Source: Foliimonas ilicis (lineage in GTDB: Bacteria > Pseudomonadota > Alphaproteobacteria > Rhizobiales > Rhizobiaceae). Taken from it: DNA of 64,000 nucleotides. A model generated the notes under the pieces. The model searched no databases and was not told the DNA's origin. It saw only the letters and a program-made list of their open reading frames with translations. Every line of letters begins with the position of its first letter. The stretch's first letter is position 1. This document shows, piece by piece, positions 17,817 to 27,529 of this stretch. Made by a program: the position numbers and the translations under genes. The stretch covers positions 62,001 to 126,000 of the forward strand of contig NZ_JBDUUH010000004.1 of NCBI RefSeq assembly GCF_039939195.1, given 5' to 3'.

Positions 17817-18760
17817 AGCGCTTTGTCACAAAATACGCCGTAAAACTCAACACGGCGAAAGACTGGCTGATCGCGCAGGTCGCGCTCTCCATTCTTGCCG
17901 TGCTGCGCCTTCTGCCGCCGGACAAGGCGCTTAATTTTGCCGATCGCACCGCGCGGCGCATCGGACCGATGGTCGGCCGTAACCGCGTCGCGCTCGACAA
18001 TCTGCGCAAGGCTTACCCTGAAAAGAGCGAAGCCGAAATCCAGACGATAGCGTCGGACATGTGGGGCAATATGGCCCGGCTTGCCGCCGAGTACATCTTT
18101 CTGGACACGATCTTCGACTACGACCCGGAAGCGACGACGCCCGGTCGCATCGAGGTCAGCGGCATCGAGCATTTTGTGAAGATCGCAGGCGAGCAGAAGC
18201 CGCACATCATCTTCACCGGCCATCTCGGAAATTTCGAGCTTCTGCCGATCGCAGGCGCGACCTACGGCATGGAAGTCACCTCCATGTTCCGCCCGCCGAA
18301 CAACCGCTTCATCGCGGATTACATTCTCTCGACCCGCGAGACCAAGATGGGCGGGCTTCTCGCGTCGAAAAACGGCGCGGCTTTGACGCTGGCACGCATT
18401 CTGGAGCGTGGAGGCAATATCGGCGTTCTGGTCGATCAGAAATTCATGAACGGCCTGCGCACCACCTTCTTTGGCCGTCCCTGCGAAACCAGCCCGCTGC
18501 TGCCGAAACTCGTACGGCAATATGATTGCGATGTTTATCCGGCCCGCTGCATCCGGCTTCCGGGCAATCGCTACCGGCTGGAAATCGAGGACAAGCTTGA
18601 TCTGCCCCGCGACCCGGACGGCTCAGTCAGCGTCTATCCGACCGCACAGCTTTTGAACGACGTTGTCGAGCGTTGGGTACGCGAAGACCCCGGCCAGTGG
18701 ATGTGGTTCCACAAGCGCTGGAGCTTGAGCAAGGGCCGCCGCGCGCGCCGCAATCAGTAA
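17813..18760 (+). CDS. lpxXL: Lipid A very-long-chain acyltransferase LpxXL
   Basis: 315 aa HtrB/LpxL-family acyltransferase that should move the long hydroxy acyl chain from AcpXL to lipid A at the inner membrane. The HX4E catalytic motif is in FTGHLGNFELLP, and a hydrophobic N-terminal segment (DWLIAQVALSILAVLRLLP) anchors it. The frame continues open upstream to 17525, but that part overlaps the dehydrogenase gene. The TTG at 17813, overlapping its TGA, gives the family length and the conserved KRFVTKYAVKLNTAKDW start. It converges with, and overlaps by seven bases, the minus-strand gene at 18754. Confidence 0.88.
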   Translation: MKRFVTKYAVKLNTAKDWLIAQVALSILAVLRLLPPDKALNFADRTARRIGPMVGRNRVALDNLRKAYPEKSEAEIQTIASDMWGNMARLAAEYIFLDTIFDYDPEATTPGRIEVSGIEHFVKIAGEQKPHIIFTGHLGNFELLPIAGATYGMEVTSMFRPPNNRFIADYILSTRETKMGGLLASKNGAALTLARILERGGNIGVLVDQKFMNGLRTTFFGRPCETSPLLPKLVRQYDCDVYPARCIRLPGNRYRLEIEDKLDLPRDPDGSVSVYPTAQLLNDVVERWVREDPGQWMWFHKRWSLSKGRRARRNQ

Positions 18761-19671
18761 TAATTCATCACCGCATGGCGGGCTTCTGCGAAGAAAAGCC
18801 AGCGCTCGACCATCATTCCCGCCAGATGGCAAAGCACCGCGAGCGCGGCGAACAGGCCGGAAACCCAGCCCTGTGCGCCGAATATCAGCAGCGCAGCCAG
18901 AATGATCGCAGGCACCACGCCGCCAAGCGCAATCGCGATGCGCCATAGCTTCACCGCATGCTTGCGCGCGATCTTGAAGCCCATCTCGTTGGTCAGATAA
19001 TTCTCGTTGATATGCGGGCGTTCCAGCAGCCGGACTTTGCCAATGTTGCCAAGACCAGTCGCGCTTTCCGGGGTCGAAAGCGGGACAAGATTTGACATGT
19101 GCTCGCGCCACTTCACCTTGGCGAACCACGCACTCCCAAGAAAAATCAATGCCAGAATCAGCGGCGGCAGTGGCCAGCCGCCGCCCGCAAGCGCAAAGAA
19201 ACTCGCAAGAACCGCCCCGCCCGCGCCTGAAAACAGCAGATAACAAATCGGCGTAAGCTTTGTGTTCCACGCACCGACTGAGCGCAGCGAGGCGTAAATC
19301 ATCGCCGTACAGTAAACCGTCACGCCGCAAAGCACTGCGCCGAATAGGCCGAACACGACCAGATACCGGTCGTCGAAAATCGCAGCCCAGGCTGATGCCA
19401 GCAAAGGCACGAATGTCAGGATCGCCATCACGCCTTCCCGCGAAAGCCAGCTCGTACGCCATTGCGACAAAGCCCGCCATGCGCGTTTCGGATTTCCCAG
19501 ATGCAGAAGCGAAGACGTCAACCCGCCAGCAACCAGCGCCAGTGCAAGGACATGCGCAATCTTGGTGGAGATAGCCGACGGGTCGAGCAGGCCGAGGCCG
19601 AGCATGGCTGCGAGGCCGTAGCCAAGGCCGGAAAGCGCCGTGAAAACGATGATGGAGAAGGCGGGGTGCAT
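18754..19671 (-). CDS. soeC: DmsC/SoeC-like membrane anchor of a molybdoenzyme
   Basis: 305 aa polytopic inner-membrane protein of the DmsC family, with about eight hydrophobic segments. It would anchor the iron-sulfur and molybdenum subunits and exchange electrons with quinone. Recognisable parts are HPAFSIIVFTALSGLGYGLA at the N-terminus and SSLLHLGNPKRAWRAL. It is the third gene of a soeA-soeB-soeC type operon on the minus strand, though palindromic repeats separate the genes. The symbol is tentative, since DmsC is equally compatible. Confidence 0.8.
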   Translation of the reverse strand: MHPAFSIIVFTALSGLGYGLAAMLGLGLLDPSAISTKIAHVLALALVAGGLTSSLLHLGNPKRAWRALSQWRTSWLSREGVMAILTFVPLLASAWAAIFDDRYLVVFGLFGAVLCGVTVYCTAMIYASLRSVGAWNTKLTPICYLLFSGAGGAVLASFFALAGGGWPLPPLILALIFLGSAWFAKVKWREHMSNLVPLSTPESATGLGNIGKVRLLERPHINENYLTNEMGFKIARKHAVKLWRIAIALGGVVPAIILAALLIFGAQGWVSGLFAALAVLCHLAGMMVERWLFFAEARHAVMNYY

Positions 19672-19714
19672 TTAGTGGACGTCCGTGAGGGGCGAGATAG
19701 CAGCAATTGAAAAA

Positions 19715-19864
19715 GGTTGCGCTCTACGTTGCCCCCCTCTGTCCTGCCGGACATCTCCCCCACAAGGAGGGAGATTGGCAGTTTCAACTCTGGAGATTAG
19801 CTGATCTCCCCACCTGTGGGGGAGATGTCCGGCAGGACAGAGGGGGGCAACGTAGAGCGCAACC
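19715..19864. repeat. Palindromic repeat element, arm type A
   Basis: Inverted repeat with outer arms GGTTGCGCTCTACGTTGCC and complement, continuing into the same conserved core as the element at 10247. The spacer is short (about 25 bases), so a very stable stem is expected. It fills the gap between the soeB-like and soeC-like genes, within what should be a single operon. Confidence 0.9.
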
Positions 19865-19865
19865 A

Positions 19866-20630
19866 TCAAATCCGGTCCAACATCCCATCCAGCCAGGCAA
19901 AAAACCCGCTGGCGCCTTCCGTGTTTTCGGCCTGCAGCCGCGAAGCATTGTCCGCCAGTGAATGGCGCGGGCGTGGCGGCAGATATTTGTTCACCGGGCG
20001 GGTGCCCTGCTCCGGCATTAGATCCATGCCGCCGCGCTCTGCGACCATGATCGATACATTCGAACCCGGATCGGCAAAATCGCCGAAGTGGCGCGCATTT
20101 GCGGGGCATGTGCGAACGCAGGCTGGCTCGCGGTCGATTTCCTTCAGCGTCTCATTGTAGATACGGTCGATGCAAAGTGTGCACTTCTTCATTACGCCAG
20201 CGGCCAAGTCCATCTCGCGCGCGCCGTATGGACAAGCCCATGCGCATAACCCGCAGCCTATGCATTTGTCTTCGTCGACAAGCACGATGCCGTCCGAAGA
20301 TCGCTTGTAGGAAGCGCCGGTCGGGCAAACGGTGACGCATGGCGCGTCTTCGCAATGCAGGCAGGATTTCGGAAAATGCACGATGCGCGCATCACCCGCC
20401 TCGCCAACGATCTCCCCGCCTTCCGGCATGACCTCGAATGTGTGGACGCGGTTCAGCCATGCACCGGAAACATCTGCCCCATAAGGGTCTTGATCCGACA
20501 GCGACGAGCCGTAGCCGCCGGTATTCCATTCCTTGCAATTGACCACGCAGGCATGGCAGCCGACGCAGACATCGAGATCGATGACCAGTCCGAGCTTTTT
20601 GGGCGTGGGAAGCGATGGGAGGGAGGTCAT
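19866..20630 (-). CDS. soeB: Four-cluster [4Fe-4S] electron-transfer subunit (SoeB/DmsB-like)
   Basis: 254 aa ferredoxin-type subunit that carries electrons between the molybdenum subunit and the membrane anchor. Four cysteine groups are visible: CVGCHACVVNC, CLHCEDAPCVTVCP, CIGCGLCAWACPYG and CTLCIDR with CVRTCP. This is the pattern of DmsB, PsrB and SoeB. No signal peptide is seen, which fits a cytoplasmic location or piggy-back export. It lies between the A and C subunit genes. Confidence 0.87.
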   Translation of the reverse strand: MTSLPSLPTPKKLGLVIDLDVCVGCHACVVNCKEWNTGGYGSSLSDQDPYGADVSGAWLNRVHTFEVMPEGGEIVGEAGDARIVHFPKSCLHCEDAPCVTVCPTGASYKRSSDGIVLVDEDKCIGCGLCAWACPYGAREMDLAAGVMKKCTLCIDRIYNETLKEIDREPACVRTCPANARHFGDFADPGSNVSIMVAERGGMDLMPEQGTRPVNKYLPPRPRHSLADNASRLQAENTEGASGFFAWLDGMLDRI

Positions 20631-20672
20631 TGGCGCATCCCTCTTGCGTCTGGTTCTCGAGGAAACGCCTCA

Positions 20673-20820
20673 AAGCACCCCCACTCCGGTCCTTCGGACC
20701 ACCTCTCCCCCTGCCTGGGGGAGAGGAAAGGGCTGCCGCGATGCAAACGCTTATCCAGCTTGGTTTCCTCTCCCCCAAACAGGGGGAGAGGTGGTCCGAA
20801 GGACCGGAGTGGGGGTGCTT
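20673..20820. repeat. Palindromic repeat element, arm type B
   Basis: Inverted repeat with outer arms AAGCACCCCCACTCCGGTCC and complement, then ACCACCTCTCCCCC / GGGGGAGAGGTGGT, around a spacer of about 40 bases. The arm differs from type A. Related arms occur at 41889 and, more diverged, at 49888. It lies between the A and B subunit genes of the molybdoenzyme. Confidence 0.9.
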
Positions 20821-20841
20821 GACGGGTTAGATCAAAACCTC

Positions 20842-23685
20842 TCACTTGCTCCACTCCTGCCCGTAGCGAAGCTCTTCCGGACGCTCCGCAACCGGCTCCG
20901 AAACCGGCGGAAAATACGGCTGGCTGAATTCGCCCGGCTCGGCCTTCTCGATGCGCACGCGCAGATCGTACCACGCCGCCTGCCCGGTTATCGGGTCGGA
21001 ATTCGACCAGCGCATGCCGTCGCCCTTGGGCGGCAGAAGTTCGTTGATGAGATGATTCATGAGGAAGCCTTTTTTTGCTTCCGGCGCGTCGCGGTCAAGC
21101 GCCCAGCTTCCCGATCGTTTGCCGATGGCGTTCCATGTCCACAGCGTATGCATGTTCGCGGCCTCGGTGCGCGCAATTTCGACCTTGATGCGGCCATGAT
21201 GCGAGATCACCCACACCCAATCGCCGTCCTTCAGATCATGCTGGTCGCAGATCGGACCCGGCACATAGAGCGGGTTTTTGGTATGGATTTGCCGCAGCCA
21301 GGCATTCATCGACCCCCATGAATGGTACATCGCGGCCGGGCGCTGCGTGATCGCGTGAAGTGGATATTCGGTCCGGTCCACCATCGCCTCTTCGAACGGG
21401 CGGTACCAGAGCGGCAGCGGATCGAAGGTTTCGAGAATACGCTTGCAATGGGTTCTGGGCGCAAACGGCTCGCGCAAACCTTCCGCCGAGAGTCGGAATT
21501 TCTGCAACGCCTCCTGATAGAGCTCGAACGTCACCGGCTGTGGCGTATCGAAAAAGCCCATGCGAACCGCGAAATTCTGATAGGCGCGGTTGGCATGCTT
21601 CATGAACTGCGCTTCCAGCGGAATATGTGCCGAAAAGAACGACCCGTTTTCGATATAGCGCTTGAGCTGGTCGGGATTGGCAGCGCCCCTCCCCGCGCGG
21701 TCGCCATTCGGTCCACGGAAACCGGCCAGCGGGCCGATGCCCGGCCGCCGCTCATGGTTGACGATATAATCCGCGTAATCCTTGTAGAGCGGCTTTTTCC
21801 GGCTATCGACAAAGCCCGGCAGGCCGAGACGCGCGCCGAGATCGATCAGCACGGTCTGGAAGCCGCGCACATCGCGGTCAGGCTCGACCACCGGCCAGCG
21901 GATCGCGTCCTGAACCGCGTCCGGCTCCGAAATCGGCCGGTCGAGCAACGAAATGCAATCGTGCCGCTCCAGATAGGTCGTGTCGGGCAGGATCAGATCC
22001 GCATAGGCGACCATTTCGGAGGCATAGGCATCCGAATAAATGATTTTCGGGATGCGGTATTCGCCGGTTTCCGGGTCCTTGTCCTCAAGCATCTTGATGA
22101 CGCCCGCCGTATTCATCGACGAGTTCCACGCCATGTTGGCCATGTAGAGGAACATCACATCGACCGGATATGGATCGCCCGCATAGGCGTTCGGGATCAC
22201 CATATGCATCAGCCCGTGGGCGGAAAACGGCGCGTCCCATGAGAAAGCTTTGTCGATGCGGGTCGGCTTGCCGTCCTCATCCACCAGCAAATCTTCAGGC
22301 CCGCGCGGAAAGCCCAGATGCGGGCCGGAAAGCGGCTGATTAGAGCCGAAATGCTCGGCCTTGCCATGCGGTTTGGGATGCGACTGAAAAGGCTTTGGGT
22401 AAGGCGGCTCATAGCGAAAGCCGCCGGGGCAATCGACCGCGCCGATCAGCACCTGAAGCATATGCAGCGCGCGCGTCGTCTGGAAGCCATTCGAATGCGC
22501 CGAAAGCCCGCGCATGGCATGGAAGGAAACCGGACGCCCGACGAAACCCTGATGTTTCTGGCCGTTCATGTCCGTCCATGGCTGGTCGAGGAAGATTTCC
22601 TCGTCAAAGGCAACGCGCGCAATCTCGGCGGCCAAACCACGGATCGTCTCGGCTGAAATTCCGGTTTCTGTGGCCACATTTTCAGGCGAATAGCGCGGAT
22701 CGAGGTATTTTTCGGCCAAAAGCTGGAAGGAAGGCACGCAAAAGCGCCCATCCTCAAGCTGAACGCGCCCGGAAAGGGCGGCTCTGGCACCCTTCGTGCC
22801 AAGTGGTACGGCGTGCTCCGTGACGCTTTCGAACACCAGTGGTGTGCCGTCTTTATTGCGCGCGAACAGGCCATGCTCGGAAGTGCCGGGCGCGTCGATC
22901 ACCAGCCACGTCGCGTTGGAATAGCGAACGAGATAATCGACGTCGATCTTGCGCGCCTTCAGCAATTCATGAACGACGGCGAGGATTAACAGACCATCCG
23001 TGCCGGGGCGAATGCCGATCCAATTGTCGGCGACCGCCGAATAGCCGGTACGAACTGGATTGACCGAAACGAAGCGCGCACCGTTTTTCTTGAGCTTGGC
23101 GATGCCCATTTTGAGCGGGTTGGAATCGTGGTCTTCCGCCACGCCGAACATCACGAAAAGCTTTGTGCGCTCCCAATCCGGCGCGCCGAATTCCCAGAAC
23201 GCGCCGCCGATCGTCATGATACCGGCAGCCGCCATGTTGACCGAGCAGAAGCCGCCATGCGCGGCATAGTTCGGCGTGCCAAACTGCTGCGCCCAGAAGC
23301 CCGTCAGGGATTGCGACTGGTCGCGCCCGGTGAAAAAGGCGAGTTTCTTGGGGTCGGACTGGCGCACCGTACCAAGCCATTCCGTTGCCGTTTCCAGCGC
23401 CTCGTCCCAGGAGATTTCCTTGAACTCGCCGGAGCCGCGCGGACCGACGCGCTTCAGCGGCGCGCGCAGCCTTGCAGGCGCATAATGCTGCATGATGCCG
23501 GCCGAGCCCTTGGCGCACAGCACCCCGCGATTGACCGGATGGTCGCGGTTGCCCTCTATGTAGCGGATCTTGCCGTCCTTGATATGCACATCGATGCCGC
23601 AACGGCATGCGCACATATAGCAAGTCGTCTTTCGGATTTCGTCTCCGACTGGCTTCGACAAATCGAGCTGCGGGTCGGGCTTCAT
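20842..23685 (-). CDS. soeA: Molybdopterin oxidoreductase catalytic subunit (SoeA/DmsA-like)
   Basis: 947 aa Mo-bis-MGD oxidoreductase. The N-terminal [4Fe-4S] site is Cys22, Cys25, Cys29 (CYMCACRC) and Cys57 (VLCAKG). The segment HGGFCSVNMAA, near where the Mo ligand falls in related enzymes, offers a candidate cysteine ligand. There is no twin-arginine signal before the cluster, which argues for a cytoplasmic enzyme such as sulfite-oxidising SoeA rather than periplasmic DmsA. The ATG at 23685 has GGAG eight bases upstream; the frame extends to 23724 without a better start. Other substrates (polysulfide, sulfoxides) remain possible. Confidence 0.82.
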   Translation of the reverse strand: MKPDPQLDLSKPVGDEIRKTTCYMCACRCGIDVHIKDGKIRYIEGNRDHPVNRGVLCAKGSAGIMQHYAPARLRAPLKRVGPRGSGEFKEISWDEALETATEWLGTVRQSDPKKLAFFTGRDQSQSLTGFWAQQFGTPNYAAHGGFCSVNMAAAGIMTIGGAFWEFGAPDWERTKLFVMFGVAEDHDSNPLKMGIAKLKKNGARFVSVNPVRTGYSAVADNWIGIRPGTDGLLILAVVHELLKARKIDVDYLVRYSNATWLVIDAPGTSEHGLFARNKDGTPLVFESVTEHAVPLGTKGARAALSGRVQLEDGRFCVPSFQLLAEKYLDPRYSPENVATETGISAETIRGLAAEIARVAFDEEIFLDQPWTDMNGQKHQGFVGRPVSFHAMRGLSAHSNGFQTTRALHMLQVLIGAVDCPGGFRYEPPYPKPFQSHPKPHGKAEHFGSNQPLSGPHLGFPRGPEDLLVDEDGKPTRIDKAFSWDAPFSAHGLMHMVIPNAYAGDPYPVDVMFLYMANMAWNSSMNTAGVIKMLEDKDPETGEYRIPKIIYSDAYASEMVAYADLILPDTTYLERHDCISLLDRPISEPDAVQDAIRWPVVEPDRDVRGFQTVLIDLGARLGLPGFVDSRKKPLYKDYADYIVNHERRPGIGPLAGFRGPNGDRAGRGAANPDQLKRYIENGSFFSAHIPLEAQFMKHANRAYQNFAVRMGFFDTPQPVTFELYQEALQKFRLSAEGLREPFAPRTHCKRILETFDPLPLWYRPFEEAMVDRTEYPLHAITQRPAAMYHSWGSMNAWLRQIHTKNPLYVPGPICDQHDLKDGDWVWVISHHGRIKVEIARTEAANMHTLWTWNAIGKRSGSWALDRDAPEAKKGFLMNHLINELLPPKGDGMRWSNSDPITGQAAWYDLRVRIEKAEPGEFSQPYFPPVSEPVAERPEELRYGQEWSK

Positions 23686-23816
23686 TGACGTGGCTCCATA
23701 CGCCAAGTGGTACAGAACCGGCATCCGAAAGGAAATGCCTTTTCGGATGCTTTTACAGCAAAATTTATCTATTAATTACAGCCACATCGGAAGTTCATTC
23801 CCCGCATGGCTAAAGT

Positions 23817-24248
23817 TTAGTTTGTGACGACGATACGCGTATTGCCCGGCCCTACCTTGCGGACAAGATTGTAGAATTTCGCCGCATTGGCAGTGTCGAG
23901 ACGCACACAGCCATGCGATGCGGGGCTGCCCAGACGCCTCACCGCGCTCGTGCCATGAACCGCATAACCGCCATGGTAGAACACGGCGTAAGGCATGGGC
24001 GACATGTCGTATTTGCGCGAATACCACATCTTGTGCATGCGCGTCGGCCGCCAGCTTCCGCGCGGCGTGACAAAGCCCTTGCGCGCCGTCGAAACACGCC
24101 ATGTGTGGATCACCTTGCCGTGCCGCGCCACAGTCATGGTCTGGCTTGCAAGATCGACACGCGCGACAAGACTTGCGGCAAAGCCACTCGAAGAAGCGCC
24201 AAGAAACAGCGAAGCGAATGCAACCATAACGAGAATTATTTTCTTCAT
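23817..24248 (-). CDS. L,D-transpeptidase (YkuD family)
   Basis: 143 aa exported enzyme that should form 3-3 peptidoglycan crosslinks or attach proteins to peptidoglycan. The N-terminus KKIILVMVAFASLFLGASSSGFAA is a signal peptide. The YkuD core shows VSTARKGFVTPRGSW, the conserved His in YAVHGTSAV, and the catalytic SHGCVRLDTANA motif with Cys. The ATG at 24248 is preceded by AGGG at eight bases; an upstream in-frame start at 24314 would put the signal peptide inside the protein. Confidence 0.88.
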   Translation of the reverse strand: MKKIILVMVAFASLFLGASSSGFAASLVARVDLASQTMTVARHGKVIHTWRVSTARKGFVTPRGSWRPTRMHKMWYSRKYDMSPMPYAVFYHGGYAVHGTSAVRRLGSPASHGCVRLDTANAAKFYNLVRKVGPGNTRIVVTN

Positions 24249-24432
24249 GCGATCAGCCCTCTTTTCTGACATCGCAAAGAACAACCCTCTTTCAACAGAG
24301 GGAATGATGATCATCCCACCAATAATTTAAGAATTTCCCCAATGAGATCGTTCGAATTGGAACGATTTCCCGCATCGATTGCAAAGCAGTTCGGACTTGC
24401 CAGATGCGGCATTCCCCTGCTCAATTCGAGCC

Positions 24433-25710
24433 ATGAATGAGAAGCTCAAAGAAACGATCGACGCGCGAGTTGACGAACTGGTCGCCCTGACGGTCGATCT
24501 GATCCGGTTTCCGACAGTAAATCCGCCCGGCGAAGCCTATCGCCCCTGCGCCGAATACATCGCGAGCCGGTTGAAGAAACGCGGCTTTGCCGTTGAATTG
24601 ATTCGCGCAGAAGGAACGCCCGGCGATACGGATCGCTATCCGCGCACCAATGTCGTAGCGCGCTTCGAAGGCGCATCACCCGGCAAGACCGTTCATTTCA
24701 ACTCGCATATCGACGTGGTCGAGGCAGGCAACGGCTGGACCGTTGATCCCTTCGCAGGCGTCATAAAAGACGGAAGGATCTATGGGCGCGGCGCTTGCGA
24801 TATGAAGGGCGGCCTTGCCGCATCGATCATCGCGGCGAAAGCCTTCATCGATACCTATCGGGACTTTCCCGGCGCAATCGAGATTTCCGGGACGGTAGAC
24901 GAGGAATCCGGCGGGTTCGGTGGCGTCGCCTATCTTGCTGGAAAGGGCTATTTCTCGAAGCCGCGCGTCGATCATGTCATCATTCCCGAACCGCTGAACA
25001 AGGACCGCATCTGCCTCGGCCATCGCGGCGTCTGGTGGGCCGAAATCGAAACCAAGGGCGAGATTGCGCATGGCTCGATGCCGTTTCTCGGTGATTGCGC
25101 CGTGCGCCACATGGGCGCCGTGCTGCAGGCTTTCGAAGACGAGCTTTTCCCGGCCTTGGACAAGAAGCAGACGAGAATGCCAGTCGTGCCCGAAGGCGCG
25201 CGCCGTTCGACCATGAACATCAATTCGATCCATGGCGGCCAGACCGACGATTTCCGGCCGGGCCTGCCCTCGCCCAACGTGCCCGACAGATGCCAGTTAA
25301 CGATAGACCGGCGCTTTCTGCTGGAAGAAAAGATCGAGGACGTGAAAGGCGAAGTCACGTCGATCCTCGACCGGCTGAAACGGGACCGCCCGAAATTCGA
25401 CTACGACATTCGCGACATCATGGAAGTGCAGCCCAACATGACCGAACGCGATGCGCCGGTGGTCACGGCGGTCGCCAAGGGTATTCGCGAGATTTTCGAC
25501 CGCGAGCCGGAATATGTCATCTCCCCCGGCACTTACGACCAAAAACACGTCGCGCGCATCGGCCATCTGTTCGATTGCATCGCTTACGGTCCCGGAATCC
25601 TCGACCTCGCGCACAGGCCGGACGAATGGGTAGGCATTACCGACATGGTCGAATCCGCCAAGGTCATGGCCATAGGCCTCGACATATTGCTGCGCGGCGA
25701 CAATGGCTGA
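24433..25710 (+). CDS. M20 family ArgE/DapE-type deacylase
   Basis: 425 aa zinc metallohydrolase of the acetylornithine deacetylase / succinyl-diaminopimelate desuccinylase family. Metal-binding landmarks are HFNSHIDVV, GRGACDMKGGLAA and DEESGGFGG, followed by IIPEPLNKDR and the dimerisation domain beginning at IAHGSMPFLG. A conserved His lies near the end in PDEWVGITDM context. The frame is open from a TTG at 24379, but the ATG at 24433 starts the conserved part. It is directly upstream of a peptide-type ABC importer, so it may cleave an imported N-acyl compound or peptide; this is inference. Confidence 0.85.
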   Translation: MNEKLKETIDARVDELVALTVDLIRFPTVNPPGEAYRPCAEYIASRLKKRGFAVELIRAEGTPGDTDRYPRTNVVARFEGASPGKTVHFNSHIDVVEAGNGWTVDPFAGVIKDGRIYGRGACDMKGGLAASIIAAKAFIDTYRDFPGAIEISGTVDEESGGFGGVAYLAGKGYFSKPRVDHVIIPEPLNKDRICLGHRGVWWAEIETKGEIAHGSMPFLGDCAVRHMGAVLQAFEDELFPALDKKQTRMPVVPEGARRSTMNINSIHGGQTDDFRPGLPSPNVPDRCQLTIDRRFLLEEKIEDVKGEVTSILDRLKRDRPKFDYDIRDIMEVQPNMTERDAPVVTAVAKGIREIFDREPEYVISPGTYDQKHVARIGHLFDCIAYGPGILDLAHRPDEWVGITDMVESAKVMAIGLDILLRGDNG

Positions 25711-25809
25711 AACGCGCGTCCATCTGTGCAGAGGCGACAAAGCCGATTTACTCATGCGCCAAATCGCGCTTCTATCCGGCAAATTCAGAGGTAACGGGAG
25801 CTCTACCAG

Positions 25810-27288
25810 ATGAACTTTATGAAAATCGCTCTGGCCGCGACCGCGTTTGCGCTGATTTCAGGCAGTGCAGCCCTTGCGGCAAGAACCGATCTCATTCTCG
25901 GTGTTCCACTGGAGCCTCCGCATCTCGACCCCACGGCAGGGGCCGCCGCCGCAATCGACGAAGTGCTTTATGCGAACGTCTTCGAAGGGCTGACCCGCAT
26001 CGGGCCAAAGGGCGAGGTTCTGCCCGCCCTTGCCGAAAGCTGGGAGATTTCCGAAGACGGCAAGATTTACACATTCAAGCTGCGTACGGGCGTGAAATTC
26101 CACGATGGCAGCGCTTTCGACGCGGAAGACGTGAAATTCTCGCTGGATCGCGCCCGTGCAGAGAACTCTGTGAATGCGCAGAAGGGACTCTTCGAGCCAA
26201 TCGACACCGTCGAAGTGGTCGATCCGGCGACCGTGAAAATCACGCTGAAACGACCCTTCGGCTCGTTCCTTTATAATCTTGGCTGGGGCGATGCCGTTAT
26301 AGTCGCACCGGAATCGGCAGATACCAACAAGGAAAAGCCGATCGGCACCGGCCCTTTCGCCTTCCAGAACTGGGCCAAGGGTTCGTCGATCACGCTCACC
26401 AAAAATCCTGATTACTGGGGCGAAGCAGCGTTCCTCGAAAAAGCGGAATTCCGTATCGTGCCGGATGCGGCGGCCGCAATTCCGGCACTGCTTTCCGGCG
26501 ATGTGCAGGCATTTCCTTTCTTCCAGCCGGAAGGCGTCGAGCAGATACAGGGCGACCCCCGCTTCAAAATCGTCGTCGGCTCGACCGAGGGCGAAACGAT
26601 CCTCTCGATGAACAACAAGAAGGCGCCCTTCGACAATCTCAAGGTACGGCAAGCGGTTTCCTACGCGCTCGACCGTCAGGCAATCATCGATGGCGCGTCC
26701 GCTGGGCTCGGCGTTCCCATCGGCTCGCATTTCGCCCCGCACAATCCCGCCTATGTGGATTTGACCGGAACCTACCCGCACGACGTCGAGCGGGCGAAGG
26801 AACTTTTGAAGGAAGCAGGGCTGGAAAACGGCTTCTCCGCAACGCTCAAGCTGCCGCCGCCCTCCTATGCGCGGCTCGGCGGCGAGATCATCGCCTCGCA
26901 ACTGCGCGAAGTCGGTATCGATGTGCAGATCATTCCAGTCGAATGGGCCGAATGGCTAAGCCAGGTCTTCACAAACAAGGACTACGACATGTCCATCGTC
27001 TCGCATACCGAGCCGAACGACATCGATATCTACGCGCGCAAGGACTACTACTTCAATTACGACAACCCCGCCTTCGACAAGGTCATAGAAGAATTGAACC
27101 TCACCTCCGACGAGGCCAAGCGCAAGGAACTCTACGGCCAGGCGCAAAAGATACTGGCCGACGATGCGGTCGCCGGGTTCCTCTACGAACTCCCGAAAGT
27201 CGGCGTCTGGGACGCCAAGCTTGAAGGCATGTGGGAGAATGCGCCCATTCAGGCGAATGATCTGACCAAGGTGAAATGGGTGGATTGA
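25810..27288 (+). CDS. Peptide-type ABC transporter substrate-binding protein
   Basis: 492 aa SBP_bac_5 family periplasmic binding protein. The signal peptide is MKIALAATAFALISGSAALAA. Family features are PPHLDPTAGAAAAIDEVLYANVFEGL, PALAESWEISEDGKIYTFKLR with KFHDGSAFDAEDV, and NNKKAPFDNLKVRQAVSYALD. It lies 99 bases after the M20 gene with an AACGGGAG ribosome site. It begins the importer operon with the two permeases and fused ATPase; substrates of the family include peptides, glutathione and opines. Confidence 0.88.
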   Translation: MNFMKIALAATAFALISGSAALAARTDLILGVPLEPPHLDPTAGAAAAIDEVLYANVFEGLTRIGPKGEVLPALAESWEISEDGKIYTFKLRTGVKFHDGSAFDAEDVKFSLDRARAENSVNAQKGLFEPIDTVEVVDPATVKITLKRPFGSFLYNLGWGDAVIVAPESADTNKEKPIGTGPFAFQNWAKGSSITLTKNPDYWGEAAFLEKAEFRIVPDAAAAIPALLSGDVQAFPFFQPEGVEQIQGDPRFKIVVGSTEGETILSMNNKKAPFDNLKVRQAVSYALDRQAIIDGASAGLGVPIGSHFAPHNPAYVDLTGTYPHDVERAKELLKEAGLENGFSATLKLPPPSYARLGGEIIASQLREVGIDVQIIPVEWAEWLSQVFTNKDYDMSIVSHTEPNDIDIYARKDYYFNYDNPAFDKVIEELNLTSDEAKRKELYGQAQKILADDAVAGFLYELPKVGVWDAKLEGMWENAPIQANDLTKVKWVD

Positions 27289-27308
27289 GAAAGCGGCTGC
27301 AAAGCATG

Positions 27309-27486
27309 CGCTCGACGTTGCCCCCCTTTGTCCTGCCGGACATCTCCCCCACAGGTGGGGAGATTGGCTTTCATTTCCGATTTCGCCAATCGTATAGGTC
27401 GGCAATTGAGCATCAACAAAGCGGCAGTCTGATCTCCCCACCTGTGGGGGAGATGTCCGGCAGGACAGAGGGGGGCAACGTAGAGC
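27309..27486. repeat. Palindromic repeat element, arm type A
   Basis: Arms GCTCGACGTTGCC and GGCAACGTAGAGC continue into the conserved type A core on both sides; the spacer is about 75 bases. It fills the space between the binding-protein gene and the first permease gene. Such a stem after an abundant SBP transcript could stabilise its 3' end. Confidence 0.9.
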
Positions 27487-27529
27487 AAAAGCATTTCATG
27501 TTATGTTGCTCAAAAGCGGCTTTCCGCTA

